In this document: positions 11,901 through 22,052 of the stretch, one piece after another
Numbering within the stretch: position 1 is the stretch's first letter
How the letters are laid out: every line of letters starts with the position of its first letter
Origin: Chondrosia reniformis
Taxonomy: Eukaryota > Porifera > Demospongiae > Chondrillida > Chondrillidae
Direction of reading: 5' to 3'
Assembly: GCA_947172415.1 (NCBI GenBank)
Contig: OX359189.1
Location: 3,176,501-3,240,500, forward strand
DNA: 64,000 bases
The notes under the pieces: model-generated
Databases searched by the model: none
Seen by the model: only the letters and a program-made list of their open reading frames with translations
Told to the model about the DNA's origin: nothing
Translations under genes and position numbers: made by a program

Positions 11901-14521
11901 TGCCTGGCCATTTCTTGTACCCTCGCATCCATCTCACGCTCTCGTCGCTCTCTCTCAGCAGCAATCTCTTCCTCCCGTTTCTTGCGGTCCTCTATCATCA
12001 GCTTCATTAGATTGGTAACACTCGGTGCCTCTCCCATAGTATCCTCCATGGGTTCCTGACTCATGACTCTTTGATACCGTCGTCCGGACCTTGTTGACAT
12101 ACACAAATAGCTAGGATCCCCGTTTAACGTCTGTAACGGCGAATCCCACCTCTGCCACCAAATGTGAAGGTTCTACTCGGTTGCACACAAACAACTGTCG
12201 AGTTGCAATAGTAGAGCGCTTCGTTGTGTCGCAAATTCACAATTTAGTTCCTTGAAATATCTCTCTCCTCTCTCTTCCCAATTACAAAACTCATATTTAT
12301 AGCAAACTAGGTAGGAATGACCTTTACAAAAATCATGACTAGCTAAAGTGAAAAGAAAGTGTAGAAACTACAAAACTTAAGACAAAAGTGAATAAGCTAA
12401 ATTACAACTAAATCATAAAGATGGAAATGGATAAACTAGGACACACAGAATACATAGAACTGTCACATACACTCTAAGATCATACATAATCTATTAGGTC
12501 GTAGTTTAGTTAGTCAATAGCTCAGTAGTCCTAAGACTTCACAACTGTCCTGAGAAAATTCTCTACTTATAAGTTATTGTATGCCCTAAGAACATCATTA
12601 GGATCACGCCCACAGCAGGATCACGCCCACAGCGGGATCACGCCCACAGTAGGATCATGCCCACAGTAGGATCGCGCCCACAGTAGGATCACGCCCACAG
12701 TAGGATCGCGCCCACAGTAGGATCGCGCCCACAGTATATAGTGGGTGAATCCACCAACCACTGGTTCTCATCACCTTTTCAGATCCTATTCTGATGTATG
12801 TTATTGCAGTGCCCTCTGAACACAAGATCTCTTAGAATATACAACCTCACAATTTACTCTCTGTATAAATAGATAGCATACATATTTATTATAGCATATG
12901 TGCTCCTACATCCCTTGGATCCCCTCAAGGGGACTCACTGTCCCCTGTACTCTTCACTTGCTACTTTGCGGCTGCCTTACGTGCACTCCGGGAGAGTGCA
13001 TCGTGGCTCAACCCCCCAGTCTCAGACCTAGGAATGCCTCTGGAATGGGAATATACAGATGACATTGACTTTGCCAATGAAGAACGAGAGCCATTAGACC
13101 TTCTGCTTCCAACAGCATGCAGCACTCTCAAGGATTGGAATCTGCTGGTGAACGAATTGAAACAGAGTTCACACATAACCACCTAGCAGACGCTGATCAG
13201 AAGGACGACAGTGGCAAAGCTCTGCGTGGTAATGAGCATTGGCGCAATAGTAGATCCCTTGGGTCACACTTATGCAGCAGTACAGATGTACTTCACCGCT
13301 GCAGCCTTGGCACTGCAGCATTCCGCTCACTCTGGGCTATGTGGATGAGGCAACCATTGATCACACTACAGAGAAGGCTCCATATGTATATCATGCGGTA
13401 GTTGTGTCCATCATACTGTACAACTGTGGAAGCTTGGTGGTGCCCCAATCAATCCTCAATCACTTGGACACATGCCAGCGATGCCACCTCTGATCCATTT
13501 TAGGCATACGTTGGCCTAACACCATCTCCAATGAGCATCTTTACACCAGATGCAACACCCGACCACTATCAGAGATGGTGACAGAGGCACGCTGGAGGAT
13601 GCTGGGACATTTATTGCACATGCCATCAGACACACCAGCCCAACTAGCAATACAATTTACCTTAGAAGGAGCCACAGATTACAAGGGGAGACGTGGCTGT
13701 CATCAGACACACCTCCTTGAGACCATCCGAGCTGACCTTAGCAAACATCAACTAAAGCTGTGAAGCAAAGCAGACATTGAGACGCTGACAGAACTAGCTA
13801 AAGACAAAACCAAGTGGAGAGCAGTGGGAAAGAAGGACTGATTGCAACTCTAGTAGCTAAACTAACCCTGTTATTATTGCTTGCAGAAAACAGTTTCTAA
13901 TAAATGTGCTCCTATAGATAGATTTATGCTAAAGGCAATTGACAGGAATTTCTGATAATAAGAGGTTTAGCTAGTCCCTTAAGACTCATGAGACTCTACA
14001 ATACGTTGATTCTACCAGTAATCATTGGATCGCATTACATCCTAACAAGCATGTGGGTATAAATAAACATGTAATGCTTCGGTATTCCGTCTTAGTTAGG
14101 ATGTATGTATTCTGTTTTTATCTTCATAGAGGTATTTTGAGCCTAATCGACTGGAAGACATCCTCTAAGCCGCGCCCCTTATTGAAAGATATGTATGATG
14201 GTCCTATACAAGTGGCAGCATATATTGGTGCACTGAACCAGGATGGAAGGTATCCATTTATTGTGAGTCATTTGGAAGTAGTGCTTAGTAGAGTGCAAAT
14301 TGTGTGTTCTTGTTATGTATTTTCTTTTATAGTGTAGTTTTGTGTCTCCATTAATTTAGATAAAGAATGCAGCAATCGTGGTAGCCTATGGCAATGGCGA
14401 TGCAGCCAATGTACATGTGTTGTCAGAAGATGACTGTCAGCACTACTGGAAACAGTGGTTACTACGGCTAAATACTTTCAAAACACAGTTTGCCTCTGAT
14501 TTTTCTGATGTGTTCTTTTAA
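5955..14521 (+). CDS. MGME1: Mitochondrial genome maintenance exonuclease 1 (PD-(D/E)XK nuclease)
   Basis: Five coding exons in one phase-consistent model: 5955-6413, 6591-6965, 7034-7170, 14130-14262, 14360-14521, about 421 aa. MGME1 is a RecB-like single-strand DNA exonuclease that processes flaps during mtDNA replication. The catalytic core is visible: GYMGRIDCVAKY with D318, then LIDWKTSSKPRP with D331 and K333, followed by the family motif PIQVAAYIGALN and the closing YWKQWLLRL. The N-terminus (MPRLFRGLSNPLRTFLRLAQ) is Arg-rich and without acidic residues, as expected of a mitochondrial presequence. The protein is longer than human MGME1 (344 aa) mainly because of an acidic, low-complexity insert in exon 2 (about residues 175-265). 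Intron 1 is largely a SINE. Intron 3 is about 7 kb, because an LTR element and a LINE fragment landed in it. All catalytic residues are kept, so the gene looks functional. Confidence 0.93.
6459..6580 (+). mobile_element. tRNA-derived SINE filling most of MGME1 intron 1
   Basis: The head looks like a tRNA gene with an A box (TGTAGCTCAGTTGCAGTGC) and a B box (GAGTTTGATTCCCGG). It is followed by a conserved tail (TTTCCCTCTTCATGATGTTTGA) that recurs at other sites in this window. The intron is only 177 bp, so the SINE supplies most of it, and the branch/acceptor region lies at or just after the SINE tail. Confidence 0.75.
7370..7750 (-). repeat. LTR of the gypsy-type element (3' LTR in element orientation)
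   Basis: This 381-bp direct repeat starts TGTGAAGGTT and ends ACTTCACA. It is nearly identical to 12163-12543. Confidence 0.95.
7751..7768 (-). other. Polypurine tract of the LTR element
   Basis: On the minus strand this is a run of A and G only (ending GGGGGGAGGAG) that directly abuts the 3' LTR, the position at which such elements prime plus-strand DNA. Confidence 0.8.
12141..12160 (-). other. Primer binding site of the LTR element, probably leucine tRNA
   Basis: Two bases inside the 5' LTR the minus strand reads TGGTGGCAGAGG and continues GTGGGATTCG. It is complementary to a tRNA 3' end of the form GAATCCCACC...GCCACCA, which resembles leucine tRNAs. The tRNA identity is an inference. 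Confidence 0.7.
12163..12543 (-). repeat. LTR of the gypsy-type element (5' LTR in element orientation)
   Basis: Second 381-bp copy of the terminal repeat. It is followed at 12544-12548 by ACTGT, which duplicates 7365-7369. Confidence 0.95.
12601..12735 (+). repeat. 17-bp minisatellite, eight copies
   Basis: Tandem units of the form GGATCACGCCCACAGTA with small changes (CACGCC/CGCGCC/CATGCC). The array lies in MGME1 intron 3, just right of the LTR element. Confidence 0.9.
12913..13850 (+). pseudogene. Non-LTR retrotransposon (LINE) reverse transcriptase fragment, decayed
   Basis: The plus strand encodes RT motifs (GSPQGDSLSPVLFTCYFAAALRAL, then EYTDDIDFA in place of YADD), followed by the thumb/connection region of LINEs (ILYNCGSLVVP, LDTCQRCH, WRMLGHLLHMP) and an end like AKDKTKWRAVGKKD. 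The frame changes near 13160 and again near 13390-13500, with an in-frame stop after TCQRCHL. The endonuclease and the 5' half of the RT are absent. The C-terminal pattern is like RTE/CR1-group elements, but the clade cannot be settled by eye. Confidence 0.8.
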
Positions 14522-16637
14522 ACAAAATCTTGTACATTTTCACTTTATGCAGTCAATATAATTCCGCAAGCAGTTAATTATACTTATATTAGAACAGCTA
14601 TTGATATTAAAATTATAATATATGTCTGCATTTCTGTATAAATTAAGGTAGTGTTATATAATAGCATATGAACCTGTATACAATCAAGTTTTGACTCCTG
14701 ATATGTACAAATTAGGTTAAATATAATTAGGTATATAATTTTTAATTAGTGTTGCAATATAATACTACTGAATGTTACACCGAGAGTTCAAAATATAGGT
14801 ACGTAAATGCCAAGGGTTTTCCCCTCTAGAGTGTCTAAATGGGCAAAGTAGCTATAGCTTCTATTAATGAAAACAGGGCTTTATAATGCAAGATGTACTG
14901 TAAATATATATGTACAGGCATGCATGATGTATGTATATGTTTGAGACATTGCTATATATATATACTTTTATAGGTGCATACTGAGAGATTCTTGCAGATG
15001 GTTATATTATGTCTTTTTAATGTTATTTTTTAACACTATATATAGGCCTCTCATGCAGATGTACATACCTGGAGGGACTTCTGGCTGTACATATATAGCT
15101 GGAAAGTATATCATGATCAGTGAAATTTGTCCCTTATACAGAGGTAATAATCAAATATATATAAGATGACACATACAGTAAAATGTGCGCTGTGATAATG
15201 AAGAGCAACATACATATGTATACACCTATTGCAGATCAGTGTCAAGAGATTGTTCAGACAAGCAAATTAGCTTGGAATCTTCTAATAGTATGTATAAAGT
15301 TTGCCACAAAGTGTATTGTTATGTTATTCCTCCTAAATCTGTCGATGAATATCAGCGTATTCTACTCCCTCCTCTTTTGAGTGATTGATAGTGGCGTATG
15401 CTATGTTTTCCATCTAAAGGAAATTAATATACATATTATTTGTAAACTAAGGCTTAAATATAGAATCTGATGTATATATGTATAAGCAAGCATATATAGT
15501 ATGCAGATAAATAATACAGCTATATAGTGTAATTATATTATTCATTTAGATTGACAGTATATTATATATACAGTATAGAGGTGCTTCATGTGCTAAGGGA
15601 TCTTCAGCAGTTCTGTTATAATCATCATTAATGGGAATGAACAAGGTTCATCTTTCTGGTTTGAGTCGTAGAAGCAGGAGTTTTTGCTGTATTGTGTATA
15701 TTTTTCCTTAATTACACCTTACACTGTTTAATTGAATTACAGTATGTATTACAATTACAACTATACATGTTAGCCAAACAGAGACCAATATATATATATA
15801 TACGTAGCTGGTCAAATAAATATATACTATATATATATAACTGATTTTAATTAGATATATATACTCCATTGACATGGCATTTGGGCACCCCGTGATGAAA
15901 TGGCTAAAAGCGAAGGAATGGATGAGATTTGCTTCAGTAAGTATCTATCACCAGTAACAAAGAAAACAAATACTTAAGATTTACTTCATTTTCTGTATTA
16001 ACCTGTTCACACCATACATCCTATTAATTAATCAGCAATTCACGTACAGTAGATAGTTCCCCCCATTATCAACTTGTTGCCATTGACAGCAGGGTACAAA
16101 TATTATACATACAGTACAAATTACAAAATTCTAATCAAAAGCTAATCATTTAACACCATGGCCAGCAGCTCCTAGGAGTGTCTTGGATACAAAATACACT
16201 CATTGTATATAGTAGTAAATTTAAGAAAATTCCATAGATTTTTAATTATATATAGGTCTCTATTTCTTAGCAAAAGATGGTGAAACATGAAGTATTATAC
16301 ATATTCCATATGGTTAAACTAAATGATGTGTGATACAACATTAATTAACTGTTGAAAATACATAAACAGATATACGTATATATCAAACAGTTATGGGTAC
16401 AGTAATACCTCATTTGGAATAGATGTTTCAGTCAAGGTGGAAGCTTCTAATTTTAAACCAACCTACAAAGATGAGTGAGTATACATAAACAGGAAAATAT
16501 AATTTGATTTTCTCTGACATTTCAAAGAGATCAGATTACCATTAAATCCTTGAAATAATAGTGTGTGATATATTATAGTTAAAACAAGTACTAACTGAAT
16601 TATATCACCCTATAAAAGATGTCAAAATTAAACCTGT
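14522..16637. other. Intergenic region between MGME1 and the Ig/FN3 receptor pair
   Basis: AT-rich, with TATA microrepeats and no convincing gene. One exon-like stretch (about 15846-15938, plus) lies between a TTAATTAG acceptor and a GTAAGT donor, with an open frame that includes MAFGHPVMKWLKAKEWMRFA. No partner exon was found. Confidence 0.5.
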
Positions 16638-18449
16638 CTACTGTCTACTATTTGTAAAATGATTCCATACATTTTGTCTTTTATTCCAGTGCCTCCATAC
16701 ATAGCAGCAGATTAAAATTAACACTGCAGTAGGTATCAAAATACCTAAAAATACCCCAAAAGCCGATCCAACTGCTATGGAAACTATATTGTTGTCTGTT
16801 TCTGTAGAGGAAATATTATAGTATATGTGTATACATCATCATTTAGGATAATGGACTGTTTTGACTTCAATTGCAACAAAATATGCCTTCGAATTCAAAA
16901 AACATTATTATATCATTTGTAAATTCAACCTACCAACTACAGTTATTCCCCTTCTTCCATCCATTCCACTACACATTGCAATTATCTCAATTCTGTAGTA
17001 TGTGCTCATTGAAAGTCCCTCAATATCATATGAGGTGTCTACCACACCTTTCTTTTCTCCTTTTAATTCTTGAGTAGTTCCATTGAGAAACCAATTGATA
17101 TCAAACACTCTTTGGCTACACTCAGCTTCAAAACATTTAGTACTATGACTCCAGGAAACTTGAATATGATTCATACCAGTCTCATCAACCTTAATATTCT
17201 CAGGACGTCTTGGAATCTCTATTGTATGCATGAGGAATACAATACTGCTGGTATGTGGCATGCACTAAAACATAATTTGTTGCTTAATGAAGGGGTATTG
17301 AATTTTATGCAAACAAATTTAATTGCGTGAGTATATTGAATCCAAATACGTACCTACTACAAAAACTATATTCATGTTTTCTTCATCCAATTGATTAGAT
17401 AAAATAGCCGTACCAGTACTTTCAAATAGTTCTACGTATATATATAAAGTGTATGGTGTATGAATCTGTATACATAATGTTAAAGTAAATTGATCAGCAA
17501 AGCTACTATGCATATACATAATTGTGTACACGTATATACTTCCTTACCATTAGAAGCCACATAGTACAAGTCACTCCTATCATTGCTCCCATCACTGTAG
17601 TTGTAGGCACAGGAATAATTCACAGCACCATTTTTAACAAGATCATGAGACACAGGAATGTTTAGAACTGTTTCCGTAGTTCTAGGATTAGAAATTCCAT
17701 CTGTCACTGGGATGCCATTTTTCATCCATATTACATGGATAGCAGCACTAGTGAAGTTGTCATCAAGTGGAGTTAGGTTATGATGGATACACGTCAACCT
17801 TAATATTGTGTTGTGACAAACAAAGCTTTCCGAAGGTGTGATAGTTAAGAGAGCTGTTAATACAAACAAATAGGCATGATGCTTTTAACTATATAGATTA
17901 TATATACCATGCTACAACTATATATAATATGATGTGCAAAATATATGTATTACATACATAAAATTTAATGCACATACAGTAAGTATATGTATGCATATAT
18001 TTAAGTTATATACTCTGTTGCCGGGGCAACTGCCTGTGTTTAACTTTCATAACTGTGATATAACAGGATTTAAGAAGCTACATATATAGCATCGGCTTCT
18101 TAAATCCTGTTATATCCCTGCCCAAATATGGTAAACTAAGACGTTTCTTCTTGGGGGCAGACAATTCTCCTTACATTTAAGACAGTTGGAGTAGTCAGGG
18201 TAAGAGCATTCTATGAAGTCGTCAGCGTTTAAGCAAAACCAACCAGACACTAGATGAGCCATCCTGGTGTATATGGGTTTATATACGTACTCACCCTCGG
18301 GCGCTCGTGACTCGTATGTATAAAACCCATATACACCTCAACACTGTGGTATAACTAATACATATCAAGGGCATATATTGGCTTTAACTGTATATATGGG
18401 GCAAAATATATAACTTTAGTGTGCACAGTATACGTGAAGCACTCAAATA

Positions 18450-18504
<55 letters not shown>

Positions 18505-20629
18505 TGCAGGTGTTAGTATTCTCATCTTACAAATTTATTGTAATATAATATAAGAAAAATAATGTACTCCCTCTTACTCACTTAGAGCATGGATGGTCTT
18601 CTTCTGAACAATAAAATTAATACCATTTACTTGCAATTTAGTTGTTATATTGTAAGTATATCCAGGAATTAGCTTTGATCGTGTCACTGTGTTTTCATTA
18701 TTCCTTGGCTCAATTGAAGTACATCTTGTGTTAGAATTACACCACACAATGTTAAAGGAATAGTTACTGTAACAAGTATCCTCTGATGTATAGTCCCAAA
18801 TGATAGTTGCTTGAGTGGTTTTAACCATATATCTGATGTTAGTAGGCAGTGGAACATCTGTGCATGTGCACGAAACACAATGTGAATTTGGAATATGAGT
18901 ACATTGAGACCTCACTTACATAATTGTACGTGTAACTCTCATAACTGGTTCCCACATGTTTCGTTGCTGTTTTGCTTGTAACAGATTTACACTGTATAAT
19001 TAGTTTTACCACACTTACGTATACGGAAACCTCGGTGTCTGCTTCGTTTTGTATACTAAAGTTCATTTTCTGTATACTTTTCCCTCAATAATCTTTAGTG
19101 AAATAGGGAATGGCTGCTTGGTTATAACCAAAATGGCCAAGGAATGCAAGATTAAAAAGAAACAAGCCTGTACAAGCAACCACACCCTAAATCAATATAT
19201 TCAGGTGCATTTTCTGACCGAATGAGGTATAGAGACATATTATGTTTCAATGATATATTCCAATTCCCTCAGCTTATCCTGATATTTGTATAAATTAGAT
19301 GTGTGTGGGTAAGTGAGGTCTCACTGTATAAGTATATAACTATGTATACATATAAGAGCATTGTAAGGAAAGTTTGTGCAGTTACCACATACTCACCTGG
19401 TGGAGCTACTGTTTTATTATTACTGTACACTCTTTCTCCACTAATTTGATCAAGGCTATAGCACCTGTAAGAGTGCACTTTACTCCCAAACTCCTCCCTG
19501 GTTAGAGTTATTGTAACAGTTGATGCAGTAGTATTTGTCTCAACTTCAACATGAGTGGAGCTGGCTGATGTACTAAAGAATGCTCCATTTCTCTCCCAAT
19601 AAAGCAGACTGTTTGTAAGGACTGGATGTGTACATATTAACTGGTACATCTTTCCGAGACACGGTGGTGTTTTGGAATCAGTGAGTGTAACAGTTTGACC
19701 TGAGAGAGGAAATACCTTTAATTAGCAGTAATTAACTTGTTTCAGAGGCACATACAAAATAACTATATGCTATAAAATTATATGTATGTAAAAGATTTAA
19801 AATTGTCATAATTGAAAAATTGCCAATATGAATATAACGATTTGAAAAACAAAGACATAATGTTGTCTATAGTGCTTGATCTCAGGGAAAGAAACATGTT
19901 GTTACCTAAAATTCAGTGGTTCAACAGGTTGATTTACAAAGGGAAAGTGCTAAATAACACCAAGAAATTGACTGATTGTGGTATTAAAAATAGCAGAACA
20001 AATTCCTCGAGGTTTTTATTAGAGGTTATTGCTGATTTTCCGTATATCGGGAATTGAATGCGTGTGTCAAAAGGATGCGAATTGTGAATTTTGACTGTAT
20101 GCGCAATTATTTGACAGGTACTGATTTGACACCTCAGTAATTTCGTATACACGTCCCGTACACCTAAGCTTTATCTTGCATTCTTTTAACCACAATAATA
20201 TTTAAACCCGTAATTTGCAATCTTTTACTCTCATAATATCCCGATGCAACTACATTATAACACTTAATTTATACGTCGATAACAAAGCTTTTCTATCGTT
20301 CGATTGAGGACAATGCTTAAGAATCTCTTGAATGACGTTTGGATCAGACCAATCAAACAAGTATTTCAAATTTAAAACTCGTATCCCCTGAAAGGCATAT
20401 AATAATTGTTTTAAGTATCATTCATCTATATATTCATTTGTAGCCCGATTAATTAGATTTTATGACTAGTTTTCTCATTTTCATTTTTTTTTTAATACAG
20501 CCTTACAGGACACCCAAGTAGACCAGCTATTTGCCGAGCTGATGGATATTTCCTGTATAAATATCACTATGTATAATCAACTCACTTTGCACAACTGCAA
20601 AAATTGCCATAAAAAGTGAAACCAACATC
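16638..20629 (-). CDS. Ig/FN3 type I membrane receptor A (Ig-FN3-Ig-FN3-TM, short tail)
   Basis: Six exons, all joined in phase 1: 20629-20587 (signal peptide MLVSLFMAIFAVVQ), 19699-19397 (Ig), 18857-18582 (FN3), 17853-17548 (Ig), 17218-16934 (FN3), 16801-16638 (TM and tail), about 458 aa. Ig domains show the paired Cys and Trp pattern (YQLICTHP...LLYWERNG...YRCY; LRLTCIHH...VIWMKNG...YSCAY). The FN3 domains show the expected W and Y-x-I positions (ATIIWDYTSE, IQVSWSHS, STYYRIEIIAM). TM is about residues 410-435, followed by a basic tail of about 20 residues (WRHWNKRQNV). The first Ig resembles that of receptor B (shared FFSTSAS). One-domain-per-exon phase 1 structure is typical of cell-surface proteins that evolve by exon shuffling. 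Probably adhesion or recognition; ligand unknown. The tail could be longer if a further exon exists. Confidence 0.85.
18057..18116. repeat. Perfect 22-bp hairpin inside a receptor A intron
   Basis: GATATAACAGGATTTAAGAA and its reverse complement are separated by a 16-bp loop. A second inverted pair (GGTGTATATGGGTTT, near 18266 and 18323) lies about 200 bp to the right, so this may be the remains of a MITE pair. Confidence 0.7.
18451..18503 (+). repeat. (TAA)n microsatellite
   Basis: About 17 uninterrupted trinucleotide units in a receptor A intron. Confidence 0.95.
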
Positions 20630-22052
20630 TCTTCGAATTCTCTAACTTTAGTTGAGGGTAATTGCACCTTTATGCGCAGCTATCATGTGTCTTCTGAGAT
20701 GTCTACGTATAAACAGATAGAAGTATATGCTTTTATCAGTTATGCCTAATAAATAGATCTAGATATATACATGTAGTTTACTAGATAGCTAATTTAAAGT
20801 GATGAAGTCTTCAAATTGGGGTAATGGCACATATAAGGATAGTCTCGTGCCCAGCCCCACTTCCGCAATAATGGCTGCCGCCTGCGTAAGGTGGGTCTGG
20901 CACATTTCGCCGCATTTCTTGGTCTTGCTGACTCAGCATACCAGGATTCTGGCGGGCCAATCAGATTGCTCGAGAATATTATATTATAATAGTATAAATA
21001 CAGTAGGAAATAATTGTATGAGTTTCGACACCGCGTCGGCGCGAAATGGACAGCTGTGTTTCAGTTCCTCGCCTTGGTATCACGCTAGAAGCGTCCATCA
21101 TCGAGCAGGTAATTTTCAAGCGCACATTTCAATTTTTATTATTATAGTAGTGTTATTTACAATATAATATTTTCGAGCAATCTGATTGGCCCGCCAGAAT
21201 CCTGGTATGCTGAGTCAGCAAGACCAAGAAATGCGGCGAAATGTGCCAGACCCACCTTACGCAGGCGGCAGCCATTATTGCGGAAGTGGGGCTGGGCACG
21301 AGTCTAATATAAGGATGGATCGAAATTATTACGCAATAATGTATCCTCTGGGGTTAGAGTGGGTGTGGCTAGGGTTGAGTCATTTCGCCGGAACGAAGTT
21401 TAGGACTCGACTAATATAATCAAACTTCGTCAAGAATGAATGTAGTCCTATAGGAGAACTGACATTTGTCAGTTGGTAATCATTCATTTTGGGACGTGAT
21501 CATAGCACAGTAGATACGCATATTCTACGGTCAGTTGTATCGTACATGTAGACAAACACTTTTCACAAGCACATTAGACCAATATATAGTAGTTTCTGTT
21601 TATATACATTACCCTTTCAAACTTCTGCCTAGTGTCTTTAGATCCAGCGCACGAAAGTTTGTAGCGGTCGTCTCAAAGTATTTCCTTATTATGGAAAATT
21701 CCCGCAGAAACCAGGGTTGAATGATGTATTCTATTCTAGTCAGAGGGGATTTTTGAGAATTAATATGCAAATTTGTGGGTTAGGTTATATCTCGTAGGTT
21801 GATTGCTAAAAATGGCACCTGAAGAAATATATAAACAATTTTTAAGATAAGCTGACAATGATGGTATAAATGCAGTCTTTACAAAATATAATAGCTCCAG
21901 TCAGCAATTGTGCATTTACAAATGTTTTGTAATTGACAAAAGATTATGTATAAGTTGTATAAGAGGAAGATCAATGTTGTGAAGGATAGCAATATACAAA
22001 AAATGGTGTTAGGAATACAAGTCATAGTCTACAAAGAGTTTATGTACATACA
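20630..22052. other. Interval between receptors A and B
   Basis: Contains the long palindromic element at 20840-21306. Otherwise AT-rich and without a recognised gene. Receptor A's upstream region and receptor B's 3' UTR must lie here. Confidence 0.6.
20840..21306. mobile_element. 467-bp palindromic DNA element with 141-bp terminal inverted repeats and 9-bp target duplication (MULE-like)
   Basis: The arms 20844-20984 and 21162-21302 are reverse complements with one mismatch seen (CTCGAGAATATT against CTCGAAAATATT). Ends read TAGTCTCGTGCCC...GGGCACGAGTCTA. Both flanks carry ATATAAGGA (20831-20839 and 21307-21315), a 9-bp target duplication. Long arms plus a 9-bp duplication are typical of Mutator-like elements. 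The core is unusually GC- and CpG-rich for this region. It opens with an ATG (MSFDTASARNGQLCFSSSPW) and ends at an exon-like GAGCAG|GTAATT donor. It has no transposase, so it is non-autonomous. Near-identical arms suggest recent movement. Confidence 0.8.

Larger units (their letters stand above)
7370..12543 (-). mobile_element. Ty3/gypsy-type LTR retrotransposon with integrase upstream of RT (Gmr1-like order)
   Basis: The element is bounded by two 381-bp LTRs beginning TG and ending CA, with a 5-bp target duplication (ACTGT). It lies antisense to MGME1. Parts on the minus strand, 5' to 3': coiled, charged Gag with two CCHC zinc knuckles and then an aspartic protease (LLDTGA) at about 12.1-10.6 kb; an H2C2 zinc-binding segment and DDE integrase core at about 10.5-9.7 kb; the integrase C-terminal part near 9.6-9.3 kb; reverse transcriptase with YLDD at about 9.2-8.5 kb; RNase H at about 8.1-7.8 kb. 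Integrase before RT is the copia order, but the RT and integrase sequences are gypsy-like. That combination is known from the Gmr1 group. The LTRs differ at about one position, so insertion was recent. Gag-protease reads through whole, while pol is broken, with roughly four interruptions. Treated as a fossil. Confidence 0.9.
7171..14129 (+). other. MGME1 intron 3, expanded by transposons
   Basis: The donor GTAAGC follows AAGTATAA and the acceptor TTCATAG precedes the DWKTS exon. The 7-kb interval contains, in order, about 200 bp of unassigned sequence, the antisense LTR element, an eight-copy 17-bp minisatellite and a LINE reverse-transcriptase fragment. No host exon was recognised inside it. 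Confidence 0.8.

Noticed and set aside
12601-12735. Regular repeats that could suggest a CRISPR array
   Set aside because: Direct 17-bp units with no unique spacers, in an animal intron; a plain minisatellite.
15183-15388. Two overlapping 65-67-codon plus-strand frames
   Set aside because: Overlapping frames in AT-rich spacer with no domain or codon-use support.
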